Positions 29,101 through 33,535 of a DNA stretch of 46,644 bases are shown here, piece after piece. How positions within the stretch are numbered: the first letter of the stretch is position 1; each line of letters opens with the position of its first letter. The stretch is taken from NCBI GenBank assembly GCA_017430835.1, contig JAFRMD010000123.1:1-46644 (forward strand). Reading direction: 5' to 3'. The stretch comes from Methanosphaera sp. Its GTDB lineage: Archaea; Methanobacteriota; Methanobacteria; Methanobacteriales; Methanobacteriaceae. Both the position numbers and the translations under genes were made by a program. The notes beneath the pieces were generated by a model. The model was not told the origin of the DNA and searched no databases. It saw only the letters and a program-made list of their open reading frames with translations.

Positions 29101-29123
29101 AGGGGAATAATTATGAAAAATAA
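17136..29123 (+). CDS. Giant rod-like surface protein: signal peptide, thioester-like domain, about 28 Cna-B/SpaA-like domains, C-terminal membrane anchor
   Basis: This 3995-aa protein has AAAGGAG (17123-17129) before its ATG. Residues 1-29 are a signal peptide ending V-K-A-A. Residues 30-250 resemble a surface thioester domain: G-F-C-L-Q-P with Cys69, then L-R-A-I-I-Y-Y-S-Y-x-x-P-G, then I-S-Y-A-F. The partner Gln is not evident. Residues 252-2598 hold 18 tandem domains of about 130 aa, each opening G-Y-I-x-I-x-K and ending V-T-N-x-K, with a central Glu in many. This is the layout of Cna-B domains with Lys-Asn isopeptide bonds. Ten shorter SpaA/prealbumin-like domains follow (about 2599-3930). 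A transmembrane helix and a Lys-rich tail end the protein, without LPXTG. It overlaps the next gene by 11 nt. Inferred role: a stiff adhesive stalk. Confidence 0.8.
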   Translation: MRKRILNILFVLTIVFSIGFIKISSVKAAGFDVDKTASGVNYTGNSHSAVFKVTYDDKDISGGENNGFCLQPRYENTTNFTSADTTLTSSNDGSYYYDLGNSHYLPLRAIIYYSYNAPGWKKHSSDMTTFYGSHFSGHNTYSTYVYHTVSSVPISYAFTKNSNFPEVRCKYNSGDSYSGGNTSCDWNLYYNNNASKNYVDITVNNWESDIIALYNQMYSWWQTDQTVAIGFEAYYSHAANSQDLVAWKNTTGYITIKKVHNPTESTSRTFRLYKCTTLSNGTCTAYATPAIQEVSTSGTSYFGWDSANSRGTLELGQTYIIWEVGDGDGGALDKNYITSYTNQKTIDGYNVSQVTLTNSSSTYDSTTKYTTVTVTNKRKKGYIDLTKVHDPSETTERTFKLYKCTNLDSNNKCTSYNTRELETVTTNSNGRAYFGWDSNADDGTLDYGTYVIWEVGDGQNTSLNRDYITTYSNQVEIDGYNFAQVTINQNSSEYQGRVKYVTATVTNKKKMAYVRVIKEHVPSESTPRTFKLYECLTLDSNDKCTSYRPGALYTNSTTASNNVAILGYNSQNHEGLLEIGKTYLVWEDGDGDGGTFDDEYETTYTNQVTIGGYNYGQVTVTNTSSENTYSVRYENVGVTNTKEKGTVAVQKDLSSVTVSFPNFRFGYDVCVVNNGSTSNCNTIFTDTNGYASLNTEYTYGTVIRVTERVDSNGYAILYNNTNTSQLSKTSTYYKSYKPVYSGGNNYEEITITNVGTNAVNVAHVTNEIDGGYVEITKSHVPSEEATRSFKLYQCSLMSNGVCTYVGTAIDTTNTKVNGKYYLGKLVNDGTLAIGKTYLVEEVDTGGINDNYIISYDNEVTIRGKKYAQVTVTANSSTDSNSVKYETINITNTKKYGYIEIQKTVTGSSSTFDFDLLHFGYDVCEVINNVEQPCTTVYSGGNSDSGKAYYGQTTLTYGSIYRIKEKVDPTTGHAILYDSSNAQIPTNDPNYVILDPSYTSNNYEEVTITNVGSNGANIAHITNRNQGSPEYGYIKIQKEITGQTLNFSTYHFGYQVCKVVDGIPSQSCGNPVYTDNTGAAYFERTTLELGSVYRIKEIVDSNHHAVIYSDDSGSPMSTDSSDYKALTPIYPTGTDYYEITVTNVGSNPVNIVHSENEEKLGSLIISKEVTGESSFNFSRYHFGFDVCELVNDTETNCMPPIYTDNSGYATVGNGNLVYGTTYRIREHVDNGYAVLYSNSSGSGTISRGDTDYIALVPRNNYVDKTITETGIYTNYAFVRNNVTTIPDYGYLKIEKKIDGNDSFSFNSYHFGFRVCKVEGGMQTCDTPIYTDSNGVAEYGKTTLELNSVYRIYELTESTGYASLYSNEYGRKIQPSDSNYINITPKYSTNAPYEEVTITNVGSNPVNTVEMHNEEAKGYIRVVKTHLPTETTRRHFVAYVCSRMTNGVCTRVGSAVGTEIVETAFEYRIGYNPSTNKGNLDLNKTYLVWEDGAGSSAALTDNYITTYSNQVTINGRNYGVVTLTNSSTQDTDHLRYETVNVTNTKRLGYIEIEKEHIPDEDIQRTFKLYNVGTSGDCTTLGTEVTTGYNPYIDSTVQLTIDKNENVYTIGKIDANSGMLDKDKTYCVREMNVSGELDDYVTTYSPTERETADHIKTAEVTLSSTNINGVYYGTSSVTNTKQYGYLEIDKAIVSNSNIDFSIYHFGFEVCKVVDGVPSQSCGDPVYTDDTGKAIFGQTELELNSVYRVRELTDSTTGYALIYRYSNGTGRIKASNSIYRALKPSYNSGGTYEDVTITNVGINPVNITYVTNTEDYGYIEIQKTVEDQSSFDFSAYHFGYNICKVVNGTTSAACDPLYTDSTGKAVYGQTSLQYGSIYRISEMVDSTTGNAILYVDENGSRTIDPGDGDYKVLRPVYSGSDNYEQIKITNIGTNPVNIVHTTNTESKGYIEINKEMISGQSINFNTYHFGFEVCKVVNNTVQTGCPQVYTNDQGIAKFGLDSNDNSTLDYGTVYRIRELTDNTTNNALLFGTSTGGNPINPGDASYKTIKPSYTGGNNYEEVTIQSVGATPANITHVTNTEEEFGYIEIQKAMGTGQTIDFNNYHFVYEVCRVEGSTVEQNCPQVFTDNNGKAYYYGPSNNNQPELVKGSIYRVREITNSDGYARIFNSNDIEIQEGNTNYKYLKPTTNYVEVTITNVGDNSVNIGNVTNTEEFGYIEIVKTHIPTESTTREFNIYSCASMNNGACVTVGNLLGTTNSQTDGVYYYGKNNNKGTLELGKTYLIWETGDEQGTELRHDYITDYSPSVTISGKKFGVVTLTKNSNSDNNSIKYETINVTNTKRYGYIEIEKEHVPNEDTERTFKLYSAGTSNDCTTLGSEITIGYNPYTQTTIPLTIVKNNNIYTIGKIDNNSGMLDINTTYCIREINVSGELDDYVTTYSPVERETADHIKTAEVTLTETSQYNTYYGTGKVTNTKQFGYINIQKEVQDNNNFDFSSNHFKYDVIDNTSEEKVASICSNDQGIATYGLDSNDNPILNKGKSYTFEEVTDNGYAIVYSDANCTPGETSSNNPYVKPSSQSIIVTVTKLGKEVNDANLGTYSNKNDYCLSVKKTDSIDESEISGVTFELFTDNTCTTTTGISSRTSSSGIVTFNGLSNQDYYVKEINTPSGYSPLTNNCTKVTPSQTSGASTCNLKTISNDALYIAFYKQKEDGTPLTEAKFKVKDSTGKYIEVDGTYNGCYLYKESNTTGSELTVNDTSTGRYCIARIPSGTYTAEEQSTGNDSYWFNNGEITSIIATNTIEPVKGDGSNAIKNNPYVIGFYKVKDNSSAVENASFKVKEHGTNNYIKSNGISSVTGYEGCYIYNGITTNINEASTFNTDSTGRICVIRVQNNKTYDPIEITSGDSAYYVNTNININLTPSKTIPVKSINNIVINYPYYFNFFKVNELNEPMSGTVFNIMNSDNKYIKASNKGTDSDYPDCYIYNGETTNASEATNFVSSSSGEVCVVRTPNNVTYTAIETDSGSDEYYVDPVNNKIANITPKEMPSDKTRTKISDVEALKLVNNPLLINFYKALEDGSITVGGAEFIVSKTVNDQIKYVEVEEQKSSALNKKGCYIYKGLVDSRANASKLISNSDSSNDLSIGEVCVIRMPEGTYKATETKPVEYHTFGQVGSIDLITSKTRSTMNSNNKFINNKTEFKFTKTINDENGYDSIWRNISTEEVKKIPFTIYDSNDTPINVVRTGEGVYEYAGNTIDGVTGTSTTTLYLNSDREFYVYHLPKGTYTVKEAECCCEDTCTSPSSNNCYGFYSPKYSNMAASSYTFIIDDCSTNNSTGVDENNSNMCSSSIASSTLDNSPTEVDFTKADFYGYADSSATVKFENEEEIGAFDQILFKVYYIENGQKVYLNFASVGNIGTCKTDASYSEYRYIPDDIPSSLTTGLTITQNLYSCGGHIHLTHLCRGRKYYIEEISVPSNSVFTLPETEEGRTRELDLECCKDSETEKPTTTTIIDDKPTRVKIEKRDSKYGYLINDETTTFELYRCAENAECHPSDYADVNERKEAGISIVKFSPREVLLLDEEDSNIEVYKAILNDDASDYVTELHPYKGQIILRYLPSGYKYVFLETVSPKNYTLPKGRNRETSFAVETSTVDVEEVDVPNKPTSLLIRKYAEDGSLLEGAEFKIYEGTTCAPNVKAIDQPKTLLTLKTIRDGVYENREIKDTDKIITCTDKEDSKCSDIKSSLNLDRYVDTWTNFDNSINQNNEQVSIQAGEILVQYLDYGHCYIIEEVKAPKGYSLPEKEEDRFVMVTITKDNDVVDTMKELVNKPTPFTFYKYDDYNNLIDGGEFKLQKLNQNQKYEDVTVTEEETDDKLFYKVDNNSTNKTIRTKFGSATVYYLEEGQYRIIETKAPEGMELPKKEINVAVFYVDKNGKTVGNSIITNKPKTERITVTPTASAELIVNISTGNDRIKYGLIVLFMVVTLGLLLAVKTKRDKKKGNNYEK
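17889..24929 (+). repeat. Array of 18 Cys-paired Cna-B-like domains
   Basis: Two subtypes alternate irregularly. The H-P type opens K-x-H-x-P-(S/T/D/N)-E and is found at positions 1, 2, 3, 5, 10, 11, 16 and 17. The HFG type carries Y-H-F-G-(Y/F)-x-V-C and is found at 6-9 and 12-15, with divergent members at 4 and 18. Most have two Cys spaced about 7-11 residues apart in the same hairpin. Lys in the first strand and Asn in the last V-T-N strand are nearly invariant. Domains 10, 11, 12, 16, 17 and 18 start at 21381, 21771, 22176, 23766, 24150 and 24555. Confidence 0.75.
24930..28970 (+). repeat. Array of about ten SpaA/prealbumin-like domains
   Basis: After the 130-aa repeats the unit changes to shorter SpaA-type domains. 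They open (F/I)-x-F-x-K-x-x-x-D-x-x-x-L-x-x-A-x-F-x-(V/I) and end (L/I)-P-x-G-x-Y-x-x-x-E. The last copies show classic pilin-type E-E-V-K-A-P-K-G-Y and E-T-K-A-P-E-G endings. Copies 6 and 7 carry extra Cys-rich loops (26988-27032 and 27465-27497). The array leads directly to the C-terminal membrane helix. Confidence 0.7.
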
Positions 29124-29745
29124 AAAGATAAAATTAGCCATAGGTTTAGCTTTGTTAGTAGTAATTATAGTATTAGTTATTTTAATAGCAAGTTATTTTA
29201 AAGACTATGGTAAATCCCCTCTGACTCCTAATAATAATGCGGTTTTTACTATAGATGATCTAAGAATTGATTCACTTCAGTATGGTTCAACAGAAAAAGA
29301 AGTATTAGAAAAATATGGTAAACCAGATAGTGTTAAAGAAGATACTAAGGACATATATAAATATAAAATTCTAACTTATTCTGGTTTAGTTCTTACTTTA
29401 AAAGAAAACTATAATGATTATATATTATGTAAGGTTGAAGTTACCTCTAACAAGTACTTACTCTCTAGAGGAGTAAAGGTCGGTAAAAATATAACATATG
29501 TTTTTAACAACTTTTATGTAGAAAATCCTTTATCAACTTATATGTATGCGAATTATACTAATAAGGCGTTAAATGACAAGGAAATAAAAGATAATATTCG
29601 CTATGGTGTAAGAACAAGTGAAAATGTACTTTATGTTAATAGAGATAAAGTTGTTGAAGAAATGCCTACATATATAGCTAAATTAAATATACTTTATTCC
29701 AATGGAATTATATATAAAGTAACTTGGTCTTATGATATTAATTAA
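29113..29745 (+). CDS. Membrane-anchored protein with BamE/SmpA-like motif
   Basis: The ATG lies inside the end of the preceding giant gene (11-nt overlap) behind AAGAAGGGG (29098-29105), so the two are probably translationally coupled. The 210-aa product has an N-terminal helix (about residues 7-27) and an exterior domain. Residues about 52-75 contain L-x-Y-G-S-T-E-K-E-V-L-E-K-Y-G-K-P-D, the helix-turn motif seen in BamE/SmpA-like and related small envelope folds. No Cys sits at a lipobox, so it does not look like a lipoprotein. It is the last gene of the operon and is followed by a strong terminator. Function unknown; position suggests it assists folding, assembly or anchoring of the large surface proteins. 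Confidence 0.6.
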   Translation: MKNKKIKLAIGLALLVVIIVLVILIASYFKDYGKSPLTPNNNAVFTIDDLRIDSLQYGSTEKEVLEKYGKPDSVKEDTKDIYKYKILTYSGLVLTLKENYNDYILCKVEVTSNKYLLSRGVKVGKNITYVFNNFYVENPLSTYMYANYTNKALNDKEIKDNIRYGVRTSENVLYVNRDKVVEEMPTYIAKLNILYSNGIIYKVTWSYDIN

Positions 29746-29776
29746 AAAATAGATTTTAAAACAATCTATTTTTTTT
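29744..29776 (+). terminator. Rho-independent terminator ending the surface operon
   Basis: A 12-bp perfect stem AAAAAATAGATT (29744-29755) pairs with AATCTATTTTTT (29763-29774) around a 7-nt loop. It starts at the stop codon and extends the T run to 29776. Confidence 0.85.
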
Positions 29777-29805
29777 ATTTATCATATAATAAACTGGTGA
29801 TAAAA

Positions 29806-30066
29806 ATGAATATCTTTTTAAATGAACTAAGGCCAGAATATAATATTATTGATATTAGGGATAATTATTCATATAACATAGATCATGCATATAATGCAAT
29901 AAATATACCTATGGAAGAATTATTGAAAAATTATATGTTCTATCTAAATAAAGACGATAAATATTATATATATTGTAAGAGTGGATTTAGAAGCAAAAAA
30001 GCGTGTGATTTGTTAAGAATACTAGGATATAATGTTGTTAATGTAATAGATGGTTTTGGGAAATAA
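29806..30066 (+). CDS. Single-domain rhodanese-like protein
   Basis: The ATG at 29806 is chosen because GGTGAT (29796-29801) sits just upstream as its ribosome binding site; an in-frame GTG at 29797 lies within that site. The 86-aa product shows the rhodanese signatures I-I-D-I-R-D (residues 14-19), H-A-x-N-A-I-N-I-P, and an active-site loop C57-K-S-G-F-R with the catalytic Cys. It ends in the usual G-Y-x-V-x-N-V-x-D-G-F. Rhodanese domains carry persulfide sulfur on this Cys. The protein is short, like GlpE/PspE-type stand-alone domains, has no signal peptide and is probably cytoplasmic. It is flanked by terminators on both sides and is probably transcribed alone. Confidence 0.85.
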   Translation: MNIFLNELRPEYNIIDIRDNYSYNIDHAYNAINIPMEELLKNYMFYLNKDDKYYIYCKSGFRSKKACDLLRILGYNVVNVIDGFGK

Positions 30067-30095
30067 ATAAGTTAATTTTATATAACTTATTTTTT
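30065..30095 (+). terminator. Terminator after the rhodanese gene
   Basis: A 10-bp stem AAATAAGTTA (30065-30074) pairs with TAACTTATTT (30083-30092), with an 8-nt loop and a T run to 30095. The stem is AT-rich, so it may be only moderately efficient. Confidence 0.65.
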
Positions 30096-30112
30096 ATTTG
30101 TAAAAAAAAGAG

Positions 30113-30118
30113 TATAAT
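30113..30118 (+). promoter_or_regulatory. Candidate -10 box for the VTT-rmuC pair
   Basis: TATAAT lies 6 nt before GGAGG (30125-30129) and 18 nt before the ATG at 30136. A convincing -35 box is not visible at 16-18 bp; only a T run from the preceding terminator lies there. If used, the 5' leader would be extremely short. Confidence 0.3.
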
Positions 30119-30135
30119 ACTATTGGAGGCTATAT

Positions 30136-30714
30136 ATGCAAGAATGGGTTGATCAAGCTGTTGAATTTTTAACAGGACTATTATCTAGTTTTGGAATTTT
30201 TTCAGGAATATTTATCATATTTTTGGAGTCTATTATTCCAGTTTTACCTCTTGGATTATTTGTATCATTAAATGTTATTACCTTTGGTAGTGTAGTAGGT
30301 ACTTTAATATCATGGGGAGGAGCTATTTTAGGTTCTATGACATCATTTTTGGTATCTAAAAAAGTAGGGAATCATTTTATAAAGAAAATAAAAAGAAAAG
30401 ATAGAGTAGAAAAAGTAGAAGAAATTAGAAAAAAAATAGATAAATTATCATATCCTAATTTGGTTTTATTGATTGCGGTACCATTTACACCACAATTTGC
30501 GATAAATATAGGTGCTGGATTATCTTCAATGAATAAAAAGAAGTTTTTTGCCGCTCTCATTATAGGTAAACTACCATTAGTGTATTTTTGGGGATTTATA
30601 GGCAAGAGTTTACTTGAAAGTATAACAGATGTATCAACTTTGGCTCAAATAGGATTCATGTTATTACTAGCGTTTTTTGTTAGTAAAATAGCTAATAAGT
30701 TTATAAAGGAGTAA
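30136..30714 (+). CDS. VTT/DedA-like (SNARE-associated type) membrane protein
   Basis: The ATG follows GGAGG (30125-30129). The 192-aa product has several hydrophobic segments (about residues 13-35, 45-72, 110-135 and 145-190) separated by a basic, charged loop (about 78-105). The first segment contains F-L-E-S-I-I-P-V-L-P, matching the E-x-x-x-P-x-x-P entry motif of the VTT/DedA family. The stretch P-F-T-P-Q-F-A-I-N-I-G-A-G matches the second family motif. Family members act in membrane lipid and undecaprenyl-phosphate handling or membrane homeostasis; the substrate here is not determined. rmuC follows 4 nt later, so the two are probably cotranscribed. Confidence 0.8.
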   Translation: MQEWVDQAVEFLTGLLSSFGIFSGIFIIFLESIIPVLPLGLFVSLNVITFGSVVGTLISWGGAILGSMTSFLVSKKVGNHFIKKIKRKDRVEKVEEIRKKIDKLSYPNLVLLIAVPFTPQFAINIGAGLSSMNKKKFFAALIIGKLPLVYFWGFIGKSLLESITDVSTLAQIGFMLLLAFFVSKIANKFIKE

Positions 30715-30718
30715 TTGT

Positions 30719-31792
30719 ATGGAATATGTAATTATAGGTATATTAGTATTAATAGTAGTACTTGTTACAATATCTTTATTTAAGAATATAAATGAGGGTA
30801 AAATAACGGAAAGATTAGGTAATTTAGAGACTAGTGTTACTAAAGAATTAGGGGAATTTAAAAACGATATAAATAGAAATTTAAATGAAGATTTCAATAA
30901 ACAAAATGAGAGAATAGATTATAGATTAAATGTGATTAATGAAAAAGTTAATGAAAGATTGGATGAAAACTTTGAAAAGACGAATAAAACATTTAATAAT
31001 GTTCTTGAAAAGTTAGCTAAAATAGATGAGGCACAAAAGAAAATTGATAGTTTAAGTACTGATATAGTATCTCTTCAAGGAATATTAACTGATAAGAAGA
31101 GTAGAGGAATTTTTGGAGAAGTAAATCTTAATCATATACTAATTTCTGTATTTGGAAGTGGTAATAGTAAGGTATTTCAAGAACAATATGCCTTTGATAA
31201 TAACACAATTGCTGATGCGGTACTCTTTGCGCCTGAACCACTAGGGGTAGTTGCAATAGATTCTAAGTTTCCGCTTGAAAATTATAGAATTATGGTTGAC
31301 AAAAATAGGAGTAAATTAGATAGAGAAGCAGCTGAAAAACTATTTAAAAGTGATGTAAAAAAACACATAGATGCAATTTCAACAAAATATATAATCCCTG
31401 GAAAAACATCTGATCAAGCTATTATGTTTTTGCCAGCTGAAGCTATATTTGCGGAAATAAATGCATATCATTCTGATCTAATCGAATATGCATATAAAAA
31501 ACGTGTGTGGATAACTAGTCCAACAACACTTATGAGTACTTTAACAACCATTCAAGTTATTATTAAAAATCAAGAAAGAGACAAGTATGCAAAAGTAATT
31601 CAAGAGGAATTAGCTAAGTTATCTGTTGAATTTGGTAGATATAAAGATAGATGGGATAAACTTTCTAGATCTATAGAAACTGTTAGTAAAGATGTAGCTG
31701 ATATTCATACTACTACTGATAAAATTACAAAAAGGTTTGATAGTATTAATAGAGTTGATATTGAAGAATTAGAATTTAAAGAAACAGAATAA
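30719..31792 (+). CDS. rmuC: RmuC family protein
   Basis: The ATG is preceded by AAGGAG (30706-30711), and the preceding gene ends 4 nt upstream. The 357-aa product has an N-terminal membrane helix (residues 2-20), a long coiled-coil region (about 30-120) and then the RmuC domain. Recognisable segments are K-K-S-R-G-I-F-G-E, A-D-A-V-L-F, V-A-I-D-S-K-F-P-L-E-N-Y and M-F-L-P-A-E-A-I-F-A-E. RmuC proteins belong to a restriction-endonuclease-like fold superfamily and were first linked to limiting DNA inversions and rearrangements; the molecular function is unsettled. Length fits the family. Its 3' end overlaps the convergent uppP gene by 24 nt. Confidence 0.9.
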   Translation: MEYVIIGILVLIVVLVTISLFKNINEGKITERLGNLETSVTKELGEFKNDINRNLNEDFNKQNERIDYRLNVINEKVNERLDENFEKTNKTFNNVLEKLAKIDEAQKKIDSLSTDIVSLQGILTDKKSRGIFGEVNLNHILISVFGSGNSKVFQEQYAFDNNTIADAVLFAPEPLGVVAIDSKFPLENYRIMVDKNRSKLDREAAEKLFKSDVKKHIDAISTKYIIPGKTSDQAIMFLPAEAIFAEINAYHSDLIEYAYKKRVWITSPTTLMSTLTTIQVIIKNQERDKYAKVIQEELAKLSVEFGRYKDRWDKLSRSIETVSKDVADIHTTTDKITKRFDSINRVDIEELEFKETE

Positions 31793-32524
31793 CCCTATTA
31801 TTAGTGTATAAATGGAAAATATAAATAGTTTTCCATTTTTTATTACTTTTGAGAATAATTTTAAAGATATATAGGTAGTAATTGCTGATAAAGTAATACA
31901 AAATATGAATATAGGACTAAAGCTAAAATCTTTGATATTAAGTATAAAACTACCTATTGATACTGGGATATATAGCATAAATGAATAATCAAATGCTGTT
32001 TCTCTATCTAAATCTTGATTCATACAACCAACTATAGTTGATCCACTTCTACTTATACCTGGAAATAATGCTATAGCTTGATATAATCCAATTATCATTG
32101 AATCTTTAAAACTAATACTATTTTTCTTTCCTTTTTTATCTTTAATTAAATATAAAAAGAGTGAGGTAATAATAAAAGCTATACCAATTATTTTAATATT
32201 AATTATTTTTTCAATATAATCCTTCAATAGACCACCTATTATAATAGCAGGTATAGTTCCGGTAACAATCATTGTTAAATCTTTAAAACTTTTATTACTT
32301 TCTTTTTTTTGTATATAATTATAAGTTCCTTTGAATAGTTCTTTTATCTTTAATCTATAATAAAATAAAACTGCGATTAAAGAGCCAAAATTAGTTATTA
32401 TTTCAAAAGATAAATTATTTGTATTTATATTAAAAATATTACTTATTAAATATAAGTGTCCACTTGATGAAATTGGTAAAGGTTCTGTAATTCCCTGAAT
32501 AATAGATAAAATTATATATAACAA
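31769..32524 (-). CDS. uppP: Undecaprenyl-diphosphatase UppP (BacA family)
   Basis: This 251-aa integral membrane protein removes a phosphate from undecaprenyl diphosphate to regenerate the lipid carrier for peptidoglycan synthesis. Both family motifs are present: Q-G-I-T-E-P-L-P-I-S-S-S-G-H (residues 10-23) and P-G-I-S-R-S-G-S-T, which carry the active-site Glu, His and Arg. It is slightly shorter than typical members (about 265-280 aa). The start is a TTG at 32524-32522 with AGGAG on the minus strand at 32537-32533; no better ATG is in frame. Its 3' end overlaps the end of rmuC in convergent orientation, and no terminator of its own is visible. Overproduction of the family is associated with bacitracin tolerance. 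Confidence 0.92.
   Translation of the reverse strand: MLYIILSIIQGITEPLPISSSGHLYLISNIFNINTNNLSFEIITNFGSLIAVLFYYRLKIKELFKGTYNYIQKKESNKSFKDLTMIVTGTIPAIIIGGLLKDYIEKIINIKIIGIAFIITSLFLYLIKDKKGKKNSISFKDSMIIGLYQAIALFPGISRSGSTIVGCMNQDLDRETAFDYSFMLYIPVSIGSFILNIKDFSFSPIFIFCITLSAITTYISLKLFSKVIKNGKLFIFSIYTLIIGLFCFFKF
31810..31841 (+). terminator. Plus-strand terminator of rmuC, inside the uppP coding region
   Basis: A 10-bp stem AAATGGAAAA (31810-31819) pairs with TTTTCCATTT (31829-31838), with a 9-nt loop and a T run to 31841. It lies 18 nt after the rmuC stop and within the last codons of the convergent uppP. On the minus strand the T tract is only three bases, so it looks one-directional. Confidence 0.7.
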
Positions 32525-32594
32525 ATTATCATCTCCTAGTATAAATATATAATATTTTTAAAAAACTATTAATAGAATTAAACAGGTGATATTT

Positions 32595-32807
32595 ATGCTT
32601 AAAGCATTTATATTCTTATTTGGTTTTGGATTAACTGTTATCGGTATAACATATATAATAATTTATTTGAATTTATTTACAATAGGGTATAATTTCTTTG
32701 ATTTTGTTCATTTTATTATTAGAAGAATTGAATGTATAAATGTAATTTTAGGTATAGGTATGATGACATGTGTTTTGTTAGGAGGAAAAAATGAATTATG
32801 TCTATGA
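32595..32807 (+). CDS. Small two-helix membrane protein of unknown function
   Basis: The ATG at 32595 is chosen over an in-frame GTG at 32586 because that GTG lies within the AGGTGAT ribosome binding site (32584-32590). The 70-aa product is hydrophobic, with helices at about residues 3-30 and 48-64, joined by a short loop containing R-R-I-E-C. It ends in TGA, the only TGA stop among the complete genes here, and overlaps the next gene by 17 nt in another frame, suggesting coupled translation. It is divergent from uppP with a 70-bp shared upstream region. I do not recognise a characterised family. Confidence 0.65.
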   Translation: MLKAFIFLFGFGLTVIGITYIIIYLNLFTIGYNFFDFVHFIIRRIECINVILGIGMMTCVLLGGKNELCL

Positions 32808-33441
32808 TATAGCACTTAATTTATCGGAAAAATTATATAATTTTTATGAATGGAATTCTGATGATAATATAGAATTATATATTAAAATTCCGATTATTAA
32901 AGTAGACGAAGAAACAATTAAAGATTTTATAAAATTTGATATTGTTGTTAATAATGATTTTTTAAATAGAATTTATAAAAAATCAGAAGTGTTTTTACCG
33001 AATAAAGTTAAGCATAATGATTATGATTTACTGGTGGTATCAAATAATATATGCCTTGGTGTTGAATTTAATAACAAAGGAAAAATTATAAAGAAAAGTT
33101 TTTTATGTATTGATGAGGAAGATGAAATTTTAGAATACTCAAAAAGTATAAAATATACAATAATTGATTATAAAAGGAATAATAGTATTAAAGATAATTC
33201 AATATTTTATACTAGAAATGAAAGTGATAATAAGAATAGAATTTTAAATTATTTAAAACATCTTTATACTAGCAATAAAACTTATGAAATTGATTATATA
33301 TTTTTAGAAGTATATAACGATAAAAATATACCGATAGATAAAGAATATATAAAGTTGATTAATACTGTGGAAAATAATAGTAATAATTATAAAAAAGTAA
33401 TGGAAGTAATTGATTTTATGGATAATTCAAAAATAAGCTAA
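32791..33441 (+). CDS. DUF3603/UPF0736 (YjbA)-like protein
   Basis: The ATG is preceded by GGAGG (32781-32785). The 216-aa product is soluble-looking and rich in Asn, Lys and Ile. The first 50 residues, with Y-V-Y-D-I, F-Y-E-W-N-S-D-D-N-I-E-L and I-P-I-I-K-V, resemble the start of the Bacillus YjbA/UPF0736 family, which shows H-D-x-W, F-H-E-W-R-K-D-D and V-P-L-L-K-V. A later segment with L-L-V-V-S-N and G-V-E-F-N also fits the family layout. The function of that family is unknown. It is probably cotranscribed with the small membrane protein and ends at a terminator. Confidence 0.6.
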   Translation: MNYVYDIALNLSEKLYNFYEWNSDDNIELYIKIPIIKVDEETIKDFIKFDIVVNNDFLNRIYKKSEVFLPNKVKHNDYDLLVVSNNICLGVEFNNKGKIIKKSFLCIDEEDEILEYSKSIKYTIIDYKRNNSIKDNSIFYTRNESDNKNRILNYLKHLYTSNKTYEIDYIFLEVYNDKNIPIDKEYIKLINTVENNSNNYKKVMEVIDFMDNSKIS

Positions 33442-33458
33442 AAAAAGCTTATTTTTTT
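33429..33458 (+). terminator. Terminator after the DUF3603-like gene
   Basis: A 10-bp stem AAAAATAAGC (33429-33438) pairs with GCTTATTTTT (33447-33456), with an 8-nt loop and a T run to 33458. The stem begins inside the last codons of the gene. Confidence 0.8.
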
Positions 33459-33478
33459 AGTTATTTTTTATGATTTTA

Positions 33479-33508
33479 TTGACCTATAAAATATGTAAAT
33501 GTTATAAT
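33479..33508 (+). promoter_or_regulatory. Sigma-A-type promoter for the TasA-like gene and second giant
   Basis: TTGACC at 33479-33484 and TATAAT at 33503-33508 are separated by 18 bp. They lie 20 nt after a terminator and 28 nt before the ATG at 33536. The next gene pair has only a 23-nt gap without a promoter, so this promoter probably serves both. Confidence 0.7.
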
Positions 33509-33535
33509 ATTATTAATAATAAAGGGATGTAAAGA

